The notes under the pieces: generated by a model
What the model was told of the DNA's origin: nothing
The model's input: the letters and a program-made list of their open reading frames with translations, nothing else
The model's database searches: none
Translations under genes and position numbers: made by a program
Shown: positions 25,263-35,071 of the stretch, one piece after another
How the letters are laid out: each line of letters begins with the position of its first letter
Numbering within the stretch: the stretch's first letter is position 1
NCBI GenBank assembly: GCA_947247005.1
Contig: OX365948.1
Span: 34,600,601 to 34,664,600, forward strand
Length of the DNA stretch: 64,000 nucleotides
From: Spisula solida
Lineage: Eukaryota; Mollusca; Bivalvia; Venerida; Mactridae
Direction of reading: 5' to 3'

Positions 25263-27470
25263 TCAATCAGGTTTTATGCCTTTGGTAGCATCGACGAGCA
25301 TACAAATCTGGTTAGTCGTTTCAGGACAATGCTTATACTTTCTACTCATTCTTTCCAAAAGCTGTGAAGATTTATCAGAAAAGAAAAACGTATCTTTTGA
25401 GTTCAAAATCAAATCGAGCAATGTAGAATTACGACCGCGTTGCTTGAAAATGTTTTTGTTTAACGAACCGACATCCTTGAATTTCCTTTTGTATGTAGCA
25501 AAAAGTTGTTTTCGGTCTACGTTGGGAGGTTTGGTCCTGGAATATTTTATTGACTTGATACTCGTATTGTCGATAGCATCAGATTTGTACTTTTTTGAAT
25601 ACAAATGACAGGTCGTAAACGATCGGTTGCTTGTAGTAAGTATTCGTGAGCACAGAAAATTGTTTGTAAAAAACTCAACGATGTCTTTGTTAGTGCTGAA
25701 TTTCAATTCGGAGCTATGTAAATATACTAGATGAATCAAAAGTACAATATTTCGAGGTAACAATTCTCCAAAGTGACTCTCGATTTGGTAAAATATCTCG
25801 ATCAAATTTTCGTCCGTTTCAGCACAGTTCATGATATATTCAACACATTTTCCGACTGTCGTTGTTAACGTCGTGTCAAATATTCTACAAGTATTCAATG
25901 AAGTTCTGTTATTGATGATTGAGTTTGTAGTTTTCTGATTATCATCATTCAACAATGTCACTACCGCTGGAAAATTTGGCATTGGGAATGACAAACTGCT
26001 TTGCGAGGATGTAATATGTTGAGAACTCAAGCAATTTGATCTATAAGTGTGTGTATTCAAAATACCTGCATGGACAGTGTCGAGGGTAGTACATACGTTG
26101 CTAACCCATATATCTTTTGTTATCTTACAGTTCAACTCCTTATTTTCGTTCAGAAATCTAGACAATGCCAACTGTATGGTACTCATTGATCCTTGACTAT
26201 TAACATTGAATGAAACAGTGTTGTTTCTCGATATTTCTGATTTGTAACGTGTCATAGTCATATTTTGCATACTTTTCTTGATTTTCACTAGAGCTTTACC
26301 CTTCTTTTGTTGAAATGACATTTTCGGTAACGGATTTTTAAACATAGTAGTAAGATGTATCACACGATTTTTCACATACGTTAGAGTGTTGTAATCCTTT
26401 AGATAGTAAATAGACACAAAACCTTTCTTCTCAAGGTATTGTCGCAACGCACTCACGCTTACAATATTTTCTACTGAACTACAGTTTTCTTTCGAATTTA
26501 CTTTACTGACATTCAACAGTCGTGATATGTACAAATCGAATGATTGTATTGGAACCCGCGGCTGTTGGTCCATTTTCTTCAGCGGAATTTCATTGCAGTT
26601 GGAACATTTTCCCTCTCGTACATAAGCATTGTGTATTTGTATCAAAAATGATAAATCGCTTTCACTCTTGAACAAAACATACAATGGTACATGTTTTTCA
26701 ATTTTTACCCGTCGAAGGTAAAGTTTGGCATTGTAGGGTGCAACAAATTTCAGTTTGAATATATTGTGAAACTTTGTGAATGCAGCTTTTTCTCTACAAA
26801 CGATGAATTTTCTGTCTTTGATCAAATGCGAGTAGTTCTCATATATGATAATTATCAAGTGTTCTACATCTGCATAGCTAACCACTGAGACCGTATCCGA
26901 GACAAATTTGACATTTTGAAATGTTTTGACAAGCTTTTTGTTATTTACAATATTGAATGGAAAGAAATCGTTTACAGTAGCTCGGTTTCTCAACAGATTA
27001 GTTTTCAACTTCCATCCCTCTAACAAATCGTACTGAAAACGAACTTTGTCTTCCATACAACTGGGTAGAATGAAAGTTCGCAAGATCAATTTTCGGGCTG
27101 GTGCAACATATTGTTCAAATTTTGGAGACTTGTAAAATGCTAAGGCTGCGGGAAAGAATAACTTGAAGTAATAGAATGTCTCCAAAATAACACCATCCCA
27201 GTCATAAACAAAACAGAATTCAGACAATGGTATGTGTGTAAGATTGTCAATGAGTAGATTGTTCTTTAATCTAGAACACATAATGAGCATGAAAGTATCG
27301 TACATAACATTGTACACTTTTGAAGGAAACGAAAAACTCACGATATCTTCGAAACTACAAGACTTCAGCGGAGGGAACACGTTTTGTATTTGATCAATAT
27401 TTTGAAAATGATATCGAATTCCAGTAATTCGCTTCGACAAAATTTCAACAACAACGTTACTGTTCGACAT
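25263..27470 (-). CDS. Unknown 735-aa protein
   Basis: A long frame from the ATG at 27470. The first half is rich in Phe, Tyr and Lys; a CSNC pair (about residue 293) may bind a metal. The second half contains a Ser/Thr/Asn-rich stretch (about 450-530) and a basic C-terminal part. I see no NTPase or protease motif. By size and position upstream of the terminase gene it could be a portal, capsid-associated or replication accessory protein, but nothing in the sequence decides this. Confidence 0.75.
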   Translation of the reverse strand: MSNSNVVVEILSKRITGIRYHFQNIDQIQNVFPPLKSCSFEDIVSFSFPSKVYNVMYDTFMLIMCSRLKNNLLIDNLTHIPLSEFCFVYDWDGVILETFYYFKLFFPAALAFYKSPKFEQYVAPARKLILRTFILPSCMEDKVRFQYDLLEGWKLKTNLLRNRATVNDFFPFNIVNNKKLVKTFQNVKFVSDTVSVVSYADVEHLIIIIYENYSHLIKDRKFIVCREKAAFTKFHNIFKLKFVAPYNAKLYLRRVKIEKHVPLYVLFKSESDLSFLIQIHNAYVREGKCSNCNEIPLKKMDQQPRVPIQSFDLYISRLLNVSKVNSKENCSSVENIVSVSALRQYLEKKGFVSIYYLKDYNTLTYVKNRVIHLTTMFKNPLPKMSFQQKKGKALVKIKKSMQNMTMTRYKSEISRNNTVSFNVNSQGSMSTIQLALSRFLNENKELNCKITKDIWVSNVCTTLDTVHAGILNTHTYRSNCLSSQHITSSQSSLSFPMPNFPAVVTLLNDDNQKTTNSIINNRTSLNTCRIFDTTLTTTVGKCVEYIMNCAETDENLIEIFYQIESHFGELLPRNIVLLIHLVYLHSSELKFSTNKDIVEFFTNNFLCSRILTTSNRSFTTCHLYSKKYKSDAIDNTSIKSIKYSRTKPPNVDRKQLFATYKRKFKDVGSLNKNIFKQRGRNSTLLDLILNSKDTFFFSDKSSQLLERMSRKYKHCPETTNQICMLVDATKGIKPD

Positions 27471-27540
27471 CGAGGGTCGAAATGAAATTTGTGAACTAAA
27501 CCCACTGACTGAGTGAATATCTTTCAGTGCATTATAACCC

Positions 27541-27548
27541 TATAAATA
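27541..27548 (+). promoter_or_regulatory. TATA box for the gene starting at 27599
   Basis: A consensus TATAAATA lies 51-58 nt upstream of the ATG at 27599, within the divergent gap with the 735-aa gene (start 27470). Confidence 0.6.
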
Positions 27549-27598
27549 CCGAGGCTTTTTAGTTCAATTGTCATTCCTCAACGGATAGTCAACCAAAC

Positions 27599-28414
27599 AT
27601 GTCGTATCTTTCACACACAGAAAAACGTCTTCAAGAGACACGCAACATTTACAAGCATTTCAACGGAGATCGAAGGCTGTATAGCACTGGAAAACTAATC
27701 CAAGAAAGGGAAAATCGACTTCGACATAAACGTTATTCAAAACAGTATGTTGAGCAACAACTTCGCATACATAACCACTGGTTTCCAACATGGTTTGAAG
27801 TAGAAGATGCTAGTGAGAAATTTTGTAACCAATTCACTCTCGAGTCAGCCAAGGAGTCATATGATTTGTTACAAACTTCAAAGACATGTGAAATTCCAAT
27901 TCATTGCATTGACAAGGAGGATATGCATGACATTTTGAAAATGTTGCTGGATGGACACTATGGTATTCACACAATATCAGTGGCTTGTTCGTATGACAGT
28001 ACTACGGTAAATGTACCATCGAAAATGGTTCTGATGAAACACAATGAGAGCAAAATCTCTTTTGCTGAAGGTATCAAGCATCAAGAACGACCATTGAGTC
28101 CATTTGTTGTTACAAATATTGTTGGAGCAAACTACGAAAGATCAGATAGAACGATTCTGGTAACATCGGAAGAAATGATGCATACGAGGTATCTACACGG
28201 AGATTGGAGACACATTCAATTTCACGACGACGTTCCCAAAAATGGATCGAGCATGAGAGTATGCTATGCAATCAGACCTGAGTCTGTTTCAGTTATAACT
28301 TTACGTATTGGTGACACGAAGATAGTTATGTTTCCAGTGTTGCAAAACGGTACATGGTGTTTGCCAAAGAAGTCTGTGTCGGGTGCCATAGAGGCAATTG
28401 CTCATTTTTGTTAA
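27599..28414 (+). CDS. Candidate AlkB-like 2-oxoglutarate/iron oxygenase
   Basis: The 271-aa protein ends in a block that resembles the C-terminal core of AlkB-type dioxygenases: RYLHGDWRHI with H200, then R220-x5-R226 (MRVCYAIR), like the family's distal His and the 2-oxoglutarate-binding Arg pair. Upstream, H161-x-E163 before a SPFVVTNIVGANY strand could stand for the HxD pair, although Asp is replaced by Glu and the spacing to H200 (39 residues) is short. AlkB proteins remove methyl groups from nucleic acids. The N-terminal 100 residues are basic and unassigned. An AATAAA at 28438 follows the stop. The call is from by-eye patterns and could be wrong. Confidence 0.4.
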   Translation: MSYLSHTEKRLQETRNIYKHFNGDRRLYSTGKLIQERENRLRHKRYSKQYVEQQLRIHNHWFPTWFEVEDASEKFCNQFTLESAKESYDLLQTSKTCEIPIHCIDKEDMHDILKMLLDGHYGIHTISVACSYDSTTVNVPSKMVLMKHNESKISFAEGIKHQERPLSPFVVTNIVGANYERSDRTILVTSEEMMHTRYLHGDWRHIQFHDDVPKNGSSMRVCYAIRPESVSVITLRIGDTKIVMFPVLQNGTWCLPKKSVSGAIEAIAHFC

Positions 28415-28511
28415 CTGTTACTGATACATCGCTTGTGAATAAAAGATAAAATATTATTCATGTGTTAGTATTTATTGTTTTTACATCATTTTACTTCATT
28501 TATTCACTACA

Positions 28512-29168
28512 ATGTCTAGAGTGAAGATATTTTCTATTGAAGGTAACATTGGTGCAGGCAAAAGTACATTTTTGTCAAAACTTCAACACAATGCACATGT
28601 AATCAATATTGTACCAGAACCACTTCATGAATGGCAAAACGTACAAACTCCAGATGGACAAAATATCAATCTGTTTGAAATGTACAGCAAAGATGTTAGC
28701 CAATATGCATTTGTGTTTCAACTGTCTACGTTAGTTAGTCATGTCAATATAATCAGGAAAATCATTGACACTAACAAAAGTGGTATTTTTGTTTTGGAAA
28801 GATGTGTAACCAGCAATCGCAACATTTTTACATCTTTGCACAAAGATTCTGGAAACATTAGCTCAGTTGAATGGACAGTATACAACAATATCTTAGATTC
28901 ATTTCTACCTAGTGGTTTTCAGATTGATGGTTATATCTATTTACGCACTTCTACTGAAAAGTGTCAAGAGCGAATTCGACACCGAAACAGAATAGAAGAA
29001 AACAACACAATATCTATGGAGTATTTGGAAAAACTTCATTCATATCACGAAACATGGTTAGCATCTGAATCAAATGTAATAACTATCGATAACAATTGTG
29101 ACAAAACAAATGATTTTGACTATTCACAAAATATGAATACTGTTTATGATTGGATTATGGCAAACTGA
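28512..29168 (+). CDS. Deoxynucleoside kinase (dNK/TK2-dCK-dGK family)
   Basis: The 218-aa protein has the P-loop GNIGAGKST (11-19), EPLHEW (36-41) for the base-binding Glu and Trp, LERC (95-98) at the place of the DRS/ERS motif, and an Arg-rich lid RIRHRNR (154-160). The enzyme phosphorylates deoxynucleosides with ATP to feed the dNTP pool. It resembles animal dNKs more than alphaherpesvirus thymidine kinase, which suggests acquisition from a host. Length is normal. Its 3' end overlaps the convergent OTU-like gene by 14 nt. Confidence 0.9.
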   Translation: MSRVKIFSIEGNIGAGKSTFLSKLQHNAHVINIVPEPLHEWQNVQTPDGQNINLFEMYSKDVSQYAFVFQLSTLVSHVNIIRKIIDTNKSGIFVLERCVTSNRNIFTSLHKDSGNISSVEWTVYNNILDSFLPSGFQIDGYIYLRTSTEKCQERIRHRNRIEENNTISMEYLEKLHSYHETWLASESNVITIDNNCDKTNDFDYSQNMNTVYDWIMAN

Positions 29169-32100
29169 ATTTATCTAATAAATAATTAACAAAACGGTTT
29201 AGTGTTTCTGCTCCGACTAAAATGTATCTTGTTGAAAGGTTGTCATTCAATGCTGACAATTTCCATCTACTAAGTAAAGCATTGACTGTGGTTAGATCAA
29301 ATGCATTTGTATTTTGCTCGAATGCAATGATAACTTCTTGTGTTTGCGCAATTACACGAGATGTTGTATTTATTGATGGTGTCGAGTTTTGGGCCAAAAA
29401 TATGCTTTGAGTAGTATGTGGTTTCGGAATAACAACGGTTTCTGTTTCTCCCCCTAATGTTCTAAGTATGTATTGAGTAGAATGATGACTCGCCGATGAT
29501 ATCGTATCGACACTTTGTAGAGGTAACCACTGAGTTGCTTTCATTTTTGATATTATACCATATCGACGGTGTTTTGCGTCTAGAATGTAAATACTGTCCT
29601 TAGTACAACTTCGAGTCAAAACTAAATTGTCCATGTTTGCGTCTGTAATAGGTATAGTCGAGTGAGACTGACTTGAGCTGAATAAATCAACTATTCCAAC
29701 ATGATTATCTGCAAGATAATATATGTCGGTTCCATGTACAATTGATCTTCTCGGTAATAAATACTTCTGAATGGAAAATATTTCTGGATTAATTGGTATT
29801 GGCATCCAGGATCCAGTTTTATCCCCAGTATGATAATATCCGAACGAATTCTTTACATCATTTTCTGATTCTGTTATTGCTATACAAGCGTAGACGTTTT
29901 TGTTTTTAAAGGGGTTATCGTTAAACTTGCTGGGTGCGTTGAACGGTTTTAAACGAACTCGCATGTCTATTACACTTATTAAATGATCCGTGGCTTCGTT
30001 GTTATGTAGTTCTAGGGATACTTTATTGATATCAGAACCGCTTGCTTCCCTCAGAATACACTTAAAATGATCAAAAACTGGTTTGGGTAAAACATCGTTT
30101 TGGTACTTCTCATTCATCATTTTGACTAAGCTTTTTATATCTGTGACTTGAAGCAAATCATGTTTGGTACTGGTAGTGTTATAACTTTTGTCCACCACGT
30201 CCTGGGGAACTTGTAATTTTAGAACTACATTGATAGCATTGTCTACACGTTTCTGTTTTGGTAACTTAGAATCTGAAACAACGTTTATAACAAATCTATC
30301 GTTCCATGCACTTTGGTTTTTGGCGTATTGGTAGAAATTGTTTGGTTGATCAGTAACTGCTGTAGGGACGTATTTTATTATAGATGGAGTTTCTTTTACC
30401 GATGTGTCATCTGGATAATACAGATTATCTGACTTCATAGAATGATTGAGATCTTTGTTATATTGAATAACTGGTATGAAATGGGTACCCGTTGTTTTCT
30501 GTACGATAAATCCACGATCGTTATACCAGTAACTCTCGAATGGGAAAGTAAATGTTTCGGGCAATATTAAAATATCATCTGAGAACATGTGTATTGGTGT
30601 TTCTAACATACACGACAAAGCATATATTTCTGTCTCCTTCGCATGAATTCCATCGTGGCCAACTGGCCGATATTTTAAATACATCTGAATATTATTTGCT
30701 GTTGACGCTTTCTGACAGATTTTATTCATAACATATTCGTTTTCGGGCTGAAGCATGAAGTTATACAATCTCTTTCGAATGATGGTATGATAAATTTCAT
30801 TTCCGAATACTAAATACGAAATGCTCTTGTAGAAAGAGTTTCCATTCTTTTCAATATCAATTGTTTCAAAGGTTTCGCTGTCACTTATAAGTACTGGTTT
30901 AAATTGTTGGTTTTCTATATTCATAGCACTTTCAATTAATCGTTTTACATCTACATTTTCATTTCCTTCCAATAGTATACCAACAAATTTTCTCCTATCG
31001 TCGTCATTAATATGTGAATTAGATTTATTCATCTCGTTTGTTGTTTGGTTTTCTATATCCATAGCACATTGAATCAAACTTCTTTCGTCGTTATTACCTT
31101 GGAACATTGGTGATCTCATTTCATTAGATACATTGGTGGTACATTCACGAACAAAGTCTTGCGGTTTTGTGTCCAATTGGTCTGTATGAAACACCATAGG
31201 CGTGTTTAGAGATTCATAGTCAAACTTGTCACCCGTTTCATTGAAGTCAATAATATTGTCAAACACATTTCTATCATAATCATCTTGCTGAAAATACTCT
31301 TGGTAAGAATCTGCTGTCGGAAAAGTATCATCAAATGTACTGAGATTGTTGATCTCGCTTTTGTCAGTTGATGCAATGTTATTTTTCATTAATTGATCCG
31401 ATGTGTCGTTCAAACAAAATGATTTTATTGGAAATGGATCTTTAACCAGGTCATCGCTGTTCAAACGTGGATTGTTCATATCGCTGAAATCATCATTGAA
31501 TAAACTGTATTTACACGATCCTTGATTCATCAGATTATTGCTGATTTGAGCATTCTCTTTATCATTTGTGTGTGTGGAAGGAAAATGATTTCTTTCTGCA
31601 TCAAAAATGTTTTCCTTCAGTAAAGCTTGTTCGAGTAAATCGACCGACGGAGCTGAAGGGAGTATCTTTTTTTTTGAACAAACAACGGGTATATCTTGAT
31701 TATCAAAGGCAAATTTATTCGATTTCTTTATCTCCGGTGGTGAACCTGGATCTACGTTTCTACGTCGTTTTAAACAAAGTTTTCCCACTTTGCCATTTGT
31801 ATCTCCCTTCATTTCGACAGAGAAATTAGATTTTTGTTCGATGGGTAGATTTCCTAAAACTTTTCTTTTACTTACAGCTTTCGGTTTAGTCTGATTTTCA
31901 TTCGAACAAAATCTGTAGTTCGTATTAAATGTAATAACAGGTCGAAACACGTTTTTCTCTAAGTGAATGTGAAGTCCATGTGATGCGAGAGGGATTTTGA
32001 TGTTCTTTGTCTTACGAACGTACACGTCGTGCGTATTCACAATTTTAGGATATGCACCTAATCGTATAGCATCACTCGAGAAAATATATATCGTAACTTC

Positions 32101-32562
32101 TAAGAAATGTGCCAAGGCTTTTAGGAGCACGGTTCTCGTTGGTCCAGTAGAATGGGTTTGATATTGTTCAATAAAACTGTGAACATCCATTTTCATATGA
32201 TTTTTACAAAGTTTATCAAATATATTCTGATTCTGCATCATGTAACTGAACAATGCCATATGAATAAGATTCCAGTGTTGTTCAGAGCCGAAAAGGATGA
32301 ACGACACACATCTGAATATATCATTTCCGTCGTTTTCTACAGCTGAAGTTACAAATCTATCGGCATTATCAATAATCATATCAGATGGAAGCATATAAAT
32401 TTGCTCAAGTAAAGACTCTTTCATCTTAGAATGTAATCCATAAATGTTTCTCGTTATTTTTTGCACAATCATTTCTCGCTTATCGTATGTCATCGGTCGA
32501 TATATGTCCAAGCTGTTTGCGAAACATGTCGGAATCTCTATATCGATTGCGTGTGGTTTCAT
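29155..32562 (-). CDS. Large protein with two degenerate OTU-like domains
   Basis: The open frame starts at a TTG (32595); the first ATG is 32562, giving 1135 aa. Two OTU-like regions are visible: about 70-215, with DGNDIFRCVSFILFGSE, and about 555-700, with NGNSFYKSISYLVFGNE and a later THFIPVIQYN that supplies a His. In true OTU deubiquitinases the position after DGN is Cys; here it is Asp and Ser, so both look catalytically dead. Between them is an acidic, Asn/Ser/Asp-rich linker with basic patches (near 225-265). The C-terminal 400 residues contain beta-rich sequence and are unassigned. Inactive OTU folds can bind ubiquitin; a tegument-like role is possible but unproven. Confidence 0.75.
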   Translation of the reverse strand: MKPHAIDIEIPTCFANSLDIYRPMTYDKREMIVQKITRNIYGLHSKMKESLLEQIYMLPSDMIIDNADRFVTSAVENDGNDIFRCVSFILFGSEQHWNLIHMALFSYMMQNQNIFDKLCKNHMKMDVHSFIEQYQTHSTGPTRTVLLKALAHFLEVTIYIFSSDAIRLGAYPKIVNTHDVYVRKTKNIKIPLASHGLHIHLEKNVFRPVITFNTNYRFCSNENQTKPKAVSKRKVLGNLPIEQKSNFSVEMKGDTNGKVGKLCLKRRRNVDPGSPPEIKKSNKFAFDNQDIPVVCSKKKILPSAPSVDLLEQALLKENIFDAERNHFPSTHTNDKENAQISNNLMNQGSCKYSLFNDDFSDMNNPRLNSDDLVKDPFPIKSFCLNDTSDQLMKNNIASTDKSEINNLSTFDDTFPTADSYQEYFQQDDYDRNVFDNIIDFNETGDKFDYESLNTPMVFHTDQLDTKPQDFVRECTTNVSNEMRSPMFQGNNDERSLIQCAMDIENQTTNEMNKSNSHINDDDRRKFVGILLEGNENVDVKRLIESAMNIENQQFKPVLISDSETFETIDIEKNGNSFYKSISYLVFGNEIYHTIIRKRLYNFMLQPENEYVMNKICQKASTANNIQMYLKYRPVGHDGIHAKETEIYALSCMLETPIHMFSDDILILPETFTFPFESYWYNDRGFIVQKTTGTHFIPVIQYNKDLNHSMKSDNLYYPDDTSVKETPSIIKYVPTAVTDQPNNFYQYAKNQSAWNDRFVINVVSDSKLPKQKRVDNAINVVLKLQVPQDVVDKSYNTTSTKHDLLQVTDIKSLVKMMNEKYQNDVLPKPVFDHFKCILREASGSDINKVSLELHNNEATDHLISVIDMRVRLKPFNAPSKFNDNPFKNKNVYACIAITESENDVKNSFGYYHTGDKTGSWMPIPINPEIFSIQKYLLPRRSIVHGTDIYYLADNHVGIVDLFSSSQSHSTIPITDANMDNLVLTRSCTKDSIYILDAKHRRYGIISKMKATQWLPLQSVDTISSASHHSTQYILRTLGGETETVVIPKPHTTQSIFLAQNSTPSINTTSRVIAQTQEVIIAFEQNTNAFDLTTVNALLSRWKLSALNDNLSTRYILVGAETLNRFVNYLLDKFSLP

Positions 32563-32638
32563 ATTTGAGAATAATGATGATAAAATAAACAACAAAAAAT
32601 GTACAATTTATGTTATATATATTTTTTTTGTTACAACG

Positions 32639-35071
32639 TCAGATCAAACATTTCCAAATGAGATGAAATCTTGTTTTCTCTTGACAATTTGAACTAAAAC
32701 ATCTACAGTAAATGTAACATTCACGTTTGTTGAATCGGCTGTTGATGGTTGGATTCACACGAACAAAATAATCACATGGGTTTCTATTTGGTTTCTTGTG
32801 AGGATAGATAGCACAAAACTTGATTTGTGAACACCACTCGAATTTGTTCGTGTTTTTTACATGAACCAACGGTTTCTTGCAGAAGATACCCCAAATTATC
32901 TTGTTTCTTCGATCTTTCAACCTTCCCATGGAGAATTTGTCAATAGCGTCAATGAGAACTCCCTTTTGTGACTCCGTGAATTGAAACGATTTCAAACTGG
33001 CATATTTGTCTGACTTTGGAGACGCTATTGCTCTTCTGTCACTCTTGACAGTATAAATGTTCTTGAGTATACTGGTACCGTCGACTTTAGTTAGAATGTC
33101 CTCGTTCGGAACATTGATGGAGCAAATGTATTGTACATCTGCGTTGATGTCGATCATATTTTTGTTGTGAACCAAAGCATTACACATGAATAGAGCATGC
33201 TCAAAATTCTTTGAATGATAGTTGAAAAACACTGGTACTAAATGTTTGTTGCCCTCTGATTTCATATTCATTGGTAGACGTAGTTCGTGATTTGCTTGTC
33301 CGTACACGGATTTGTCAAATATAGTCTCGTCATTTATCAATTTTAGATGTTCATATCTGTATCTATAGATGTTCATCACTTTGAACAATGCGTCTACAAC
33401 TTCTCTGTTCTTAAAACAAACGGTAGTCAACTTCACTAGTAATCTGATACCAAGCTTGAATTTTCCTTGCTCAAGTTTGTCCAAATCATCCCGTACTGAT
33501 TCGTACATATAAAATGTTGTATTTTCATCACTGACCTGAAGCTGTAGTACATCATGACACACGTACAAGAACAAGCTTTTCAACTCCATGAACATGATTT
33601 CTTTAAGCTGCCACTGATTTGTACCGGTATAATATTGATACACAAACTGCTTGTCGTAAATGTCGACATCAATATCCACATTGTAAATTGGTAAAAAAGG
33701 ATTTATCACTTCGTGGTAATAGTAATCATTCTCTTCAATATGATACATCAAATCCCGACAATACCAGACGTATGATTGTATAGATGGTTTTTGAAGGTGA
33801 CATTTGATAGCGGCGATTATTTTGTTAGGTATAGGTTTGTCAATGTTAACCGCATTCAAAATCAGTACGTTATACTCTCTGTTTTTCCACTTTGTGAGAA
33901 TGGGTTTGAAAGGTTTCTGTTGAATGATTTTAGTTGCAGCAAACTCGTTACGCTCATTGTACACACCAGCCATCATTTCACACAGTAGACTCATAGGATA
34001 AAATTCAATGTGTGGAGGAGGATTAGAACCATAGTATTTCATGATTGATCTGGCTATAAAATTCTTCAATTCAACTTTCTTCACACATAAACTGAACAGC
34101 TCATCCACATGTCGTTTTAGTACGTATCTGGTAATTTCGTTAACTTTCACAGAAACAGTCTTCAGTGTAGACAGAATTGCTTCGTCTATTTCACGATATT
34201 TTGAGCTGTCGTGATATGTAACAATATCCTTAAATGCACCGACGATCTGTTGGGTTTTGTCCGGGTTTCGCTTTAGGAATTCAACGTTGGATAAATGTTG
34301 AAAACTCTTCATAAGTGCAAAGTTACATATGACACCTCCCGAGTCTTCATGACTGTATAACTTGGAAACATCATTCAATTGTTTGAATATACACAAAGAA
34401 TGTTCATAGAAACTAACTACTCTGTTATGAAAAGTGTCTATAGTCGCATTTATTTGTGCAAAATTGAATGTTCTATATCTTCGTATCATGTAGTTTAAGA
34501 GATGATTGTTTTCCTTCGGGTTTGTTGTTTCGGTCTCACCATAATATTTGTCATACACGTCGCTCAGAAAATACAATGATTTTGACAATCCGTACTTGAA
34601 GAAGTAATGTGATACTACGAACATCTTCAGAGGATTGTAGTTGAAATTGCGGTATAAGGTTTGAAAAAAACTATTAAGATCAGTGATGAATTTTATATAC
34701 GATGCGTTGAATTTTCGTTTTCCATTTGACATAACAGTTAGTTTTGACGGAATAAAATCCTTAACACACTTGGTAAAAAAGAGCTCCTTTGGTAGAACAC
34801 AGTTGTTACAAACTATATCTTGTTCAAACACCCTTTTGTTTAACTTAAGTAACCTGAACGAAGTTGAGAAAGAATCTGACAATCCATTCGATAATAAGTG
34901 AAGGTACAAAAACACATCGCTTTCGGAATTACATATTGTTTCATCGGTGATATCAGTAGGTGATAAAAACAGTAGTAGTAAATCCGATTTAGGTTCTGTA
35001 ACCGACAAAGGTCGTTTACCGTTTTCATCATTCAAAATCGGTAGTGCTAACGCCTTATATACTACAGGCAT
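32639..35071 (-). CDS. DNA primase catalytic subunit (UL52-like)
   Basis: The 810-aa product (first ATG 35071; the frame runs two codons further to a TTG) carries DIDVDIYD (about 466-473), the paired-aspartate motif of the archaeo-eukaryotic primase fold that binds metal. The extreme C-terminus has a Cys/His cluster (REC, YCRCFSSNC and a following His), like the zinc finger of herpesvirus primases that is needed for priming. The protein would make RNA primers in a helicase-primase complex at the fork. The helicase partner is not seen in this window. Its start codon overlaps the divergent gene at 35070 within a single CATG. Confidence 0.75.
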   Translation of the reverse strand: MPVVYKALALPILNDENGKRPLSVTEPKSDLLLLFLSPTDITDETICNSESDVFLYLHLLSNGLSDSFSTSFRLLKLNKRVFEQDIVCNNCVLPKELFFTKCVKDFIPSKLTVMSNGKRKFNASYIKFITDLNSFFQTLYRNFNYNPLKMFVVSHYFFKYGLSKSLYFLSDVYDKYYGETETTNPKENNHLLNYMIRRYRTFNFAQINATIDTFHNRVVSFYEHSLCIFKQLNDVSKLYSHEDSGGVICNFALMKSFQHLSNVEFLKRNPDKTQQIVGAFKDIVTYHDSSKYREIDEAILSTLKTVSVKVNEITRYVLKRHVDELFSLCVKKVELKNFIARSIMKYYGSNPPPHIEFYPMSLLCEMMAGVYNERNEFAATKIIQQKPFKPILTKWKNREYNVLILNAVNIDKPIPNKIIAAIKCHLQKPSIQSYVWYCRDLMYHIEENDYYYHEVINPFLPIYNVDIDVDIYDKQFVYQYYTGTNQWQLKEIMFMELKSLFLYVCHDVLQLQVSDENTTFYMYESVRDDLDKLEQGKFKLGIRLLVKLTTVCFKNREVVDALFKVMNIYRYRYEHLKLINDETIFDKSVYGQANHELRLPMNMKSEGNKHLVPVFFNYHSKNFEHALFMCNALVHNKNMIDINADVQYICSINVPNEDILTKVDGTSILKNIYTVKSDRRAIASPKSDKYASLKSFQFTESQKGVLIDAIDKFSMGRLKDRRNKIIWGIFCKKPLVHVKNTNKFEWCSQIKFCAIYPHKKPNRNPCDYFVRVNPTINSRFNKRECYIYCRCFSSNCQEKTRFHLIWKCLI

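Noticed and set aside
34947..35069. N-terminal extension of the plus-strand gene at 35070 back to a GTG
   Set aside because: It is antisense to the primase N-terminus, lacks an ATG and would need a non-standard start.
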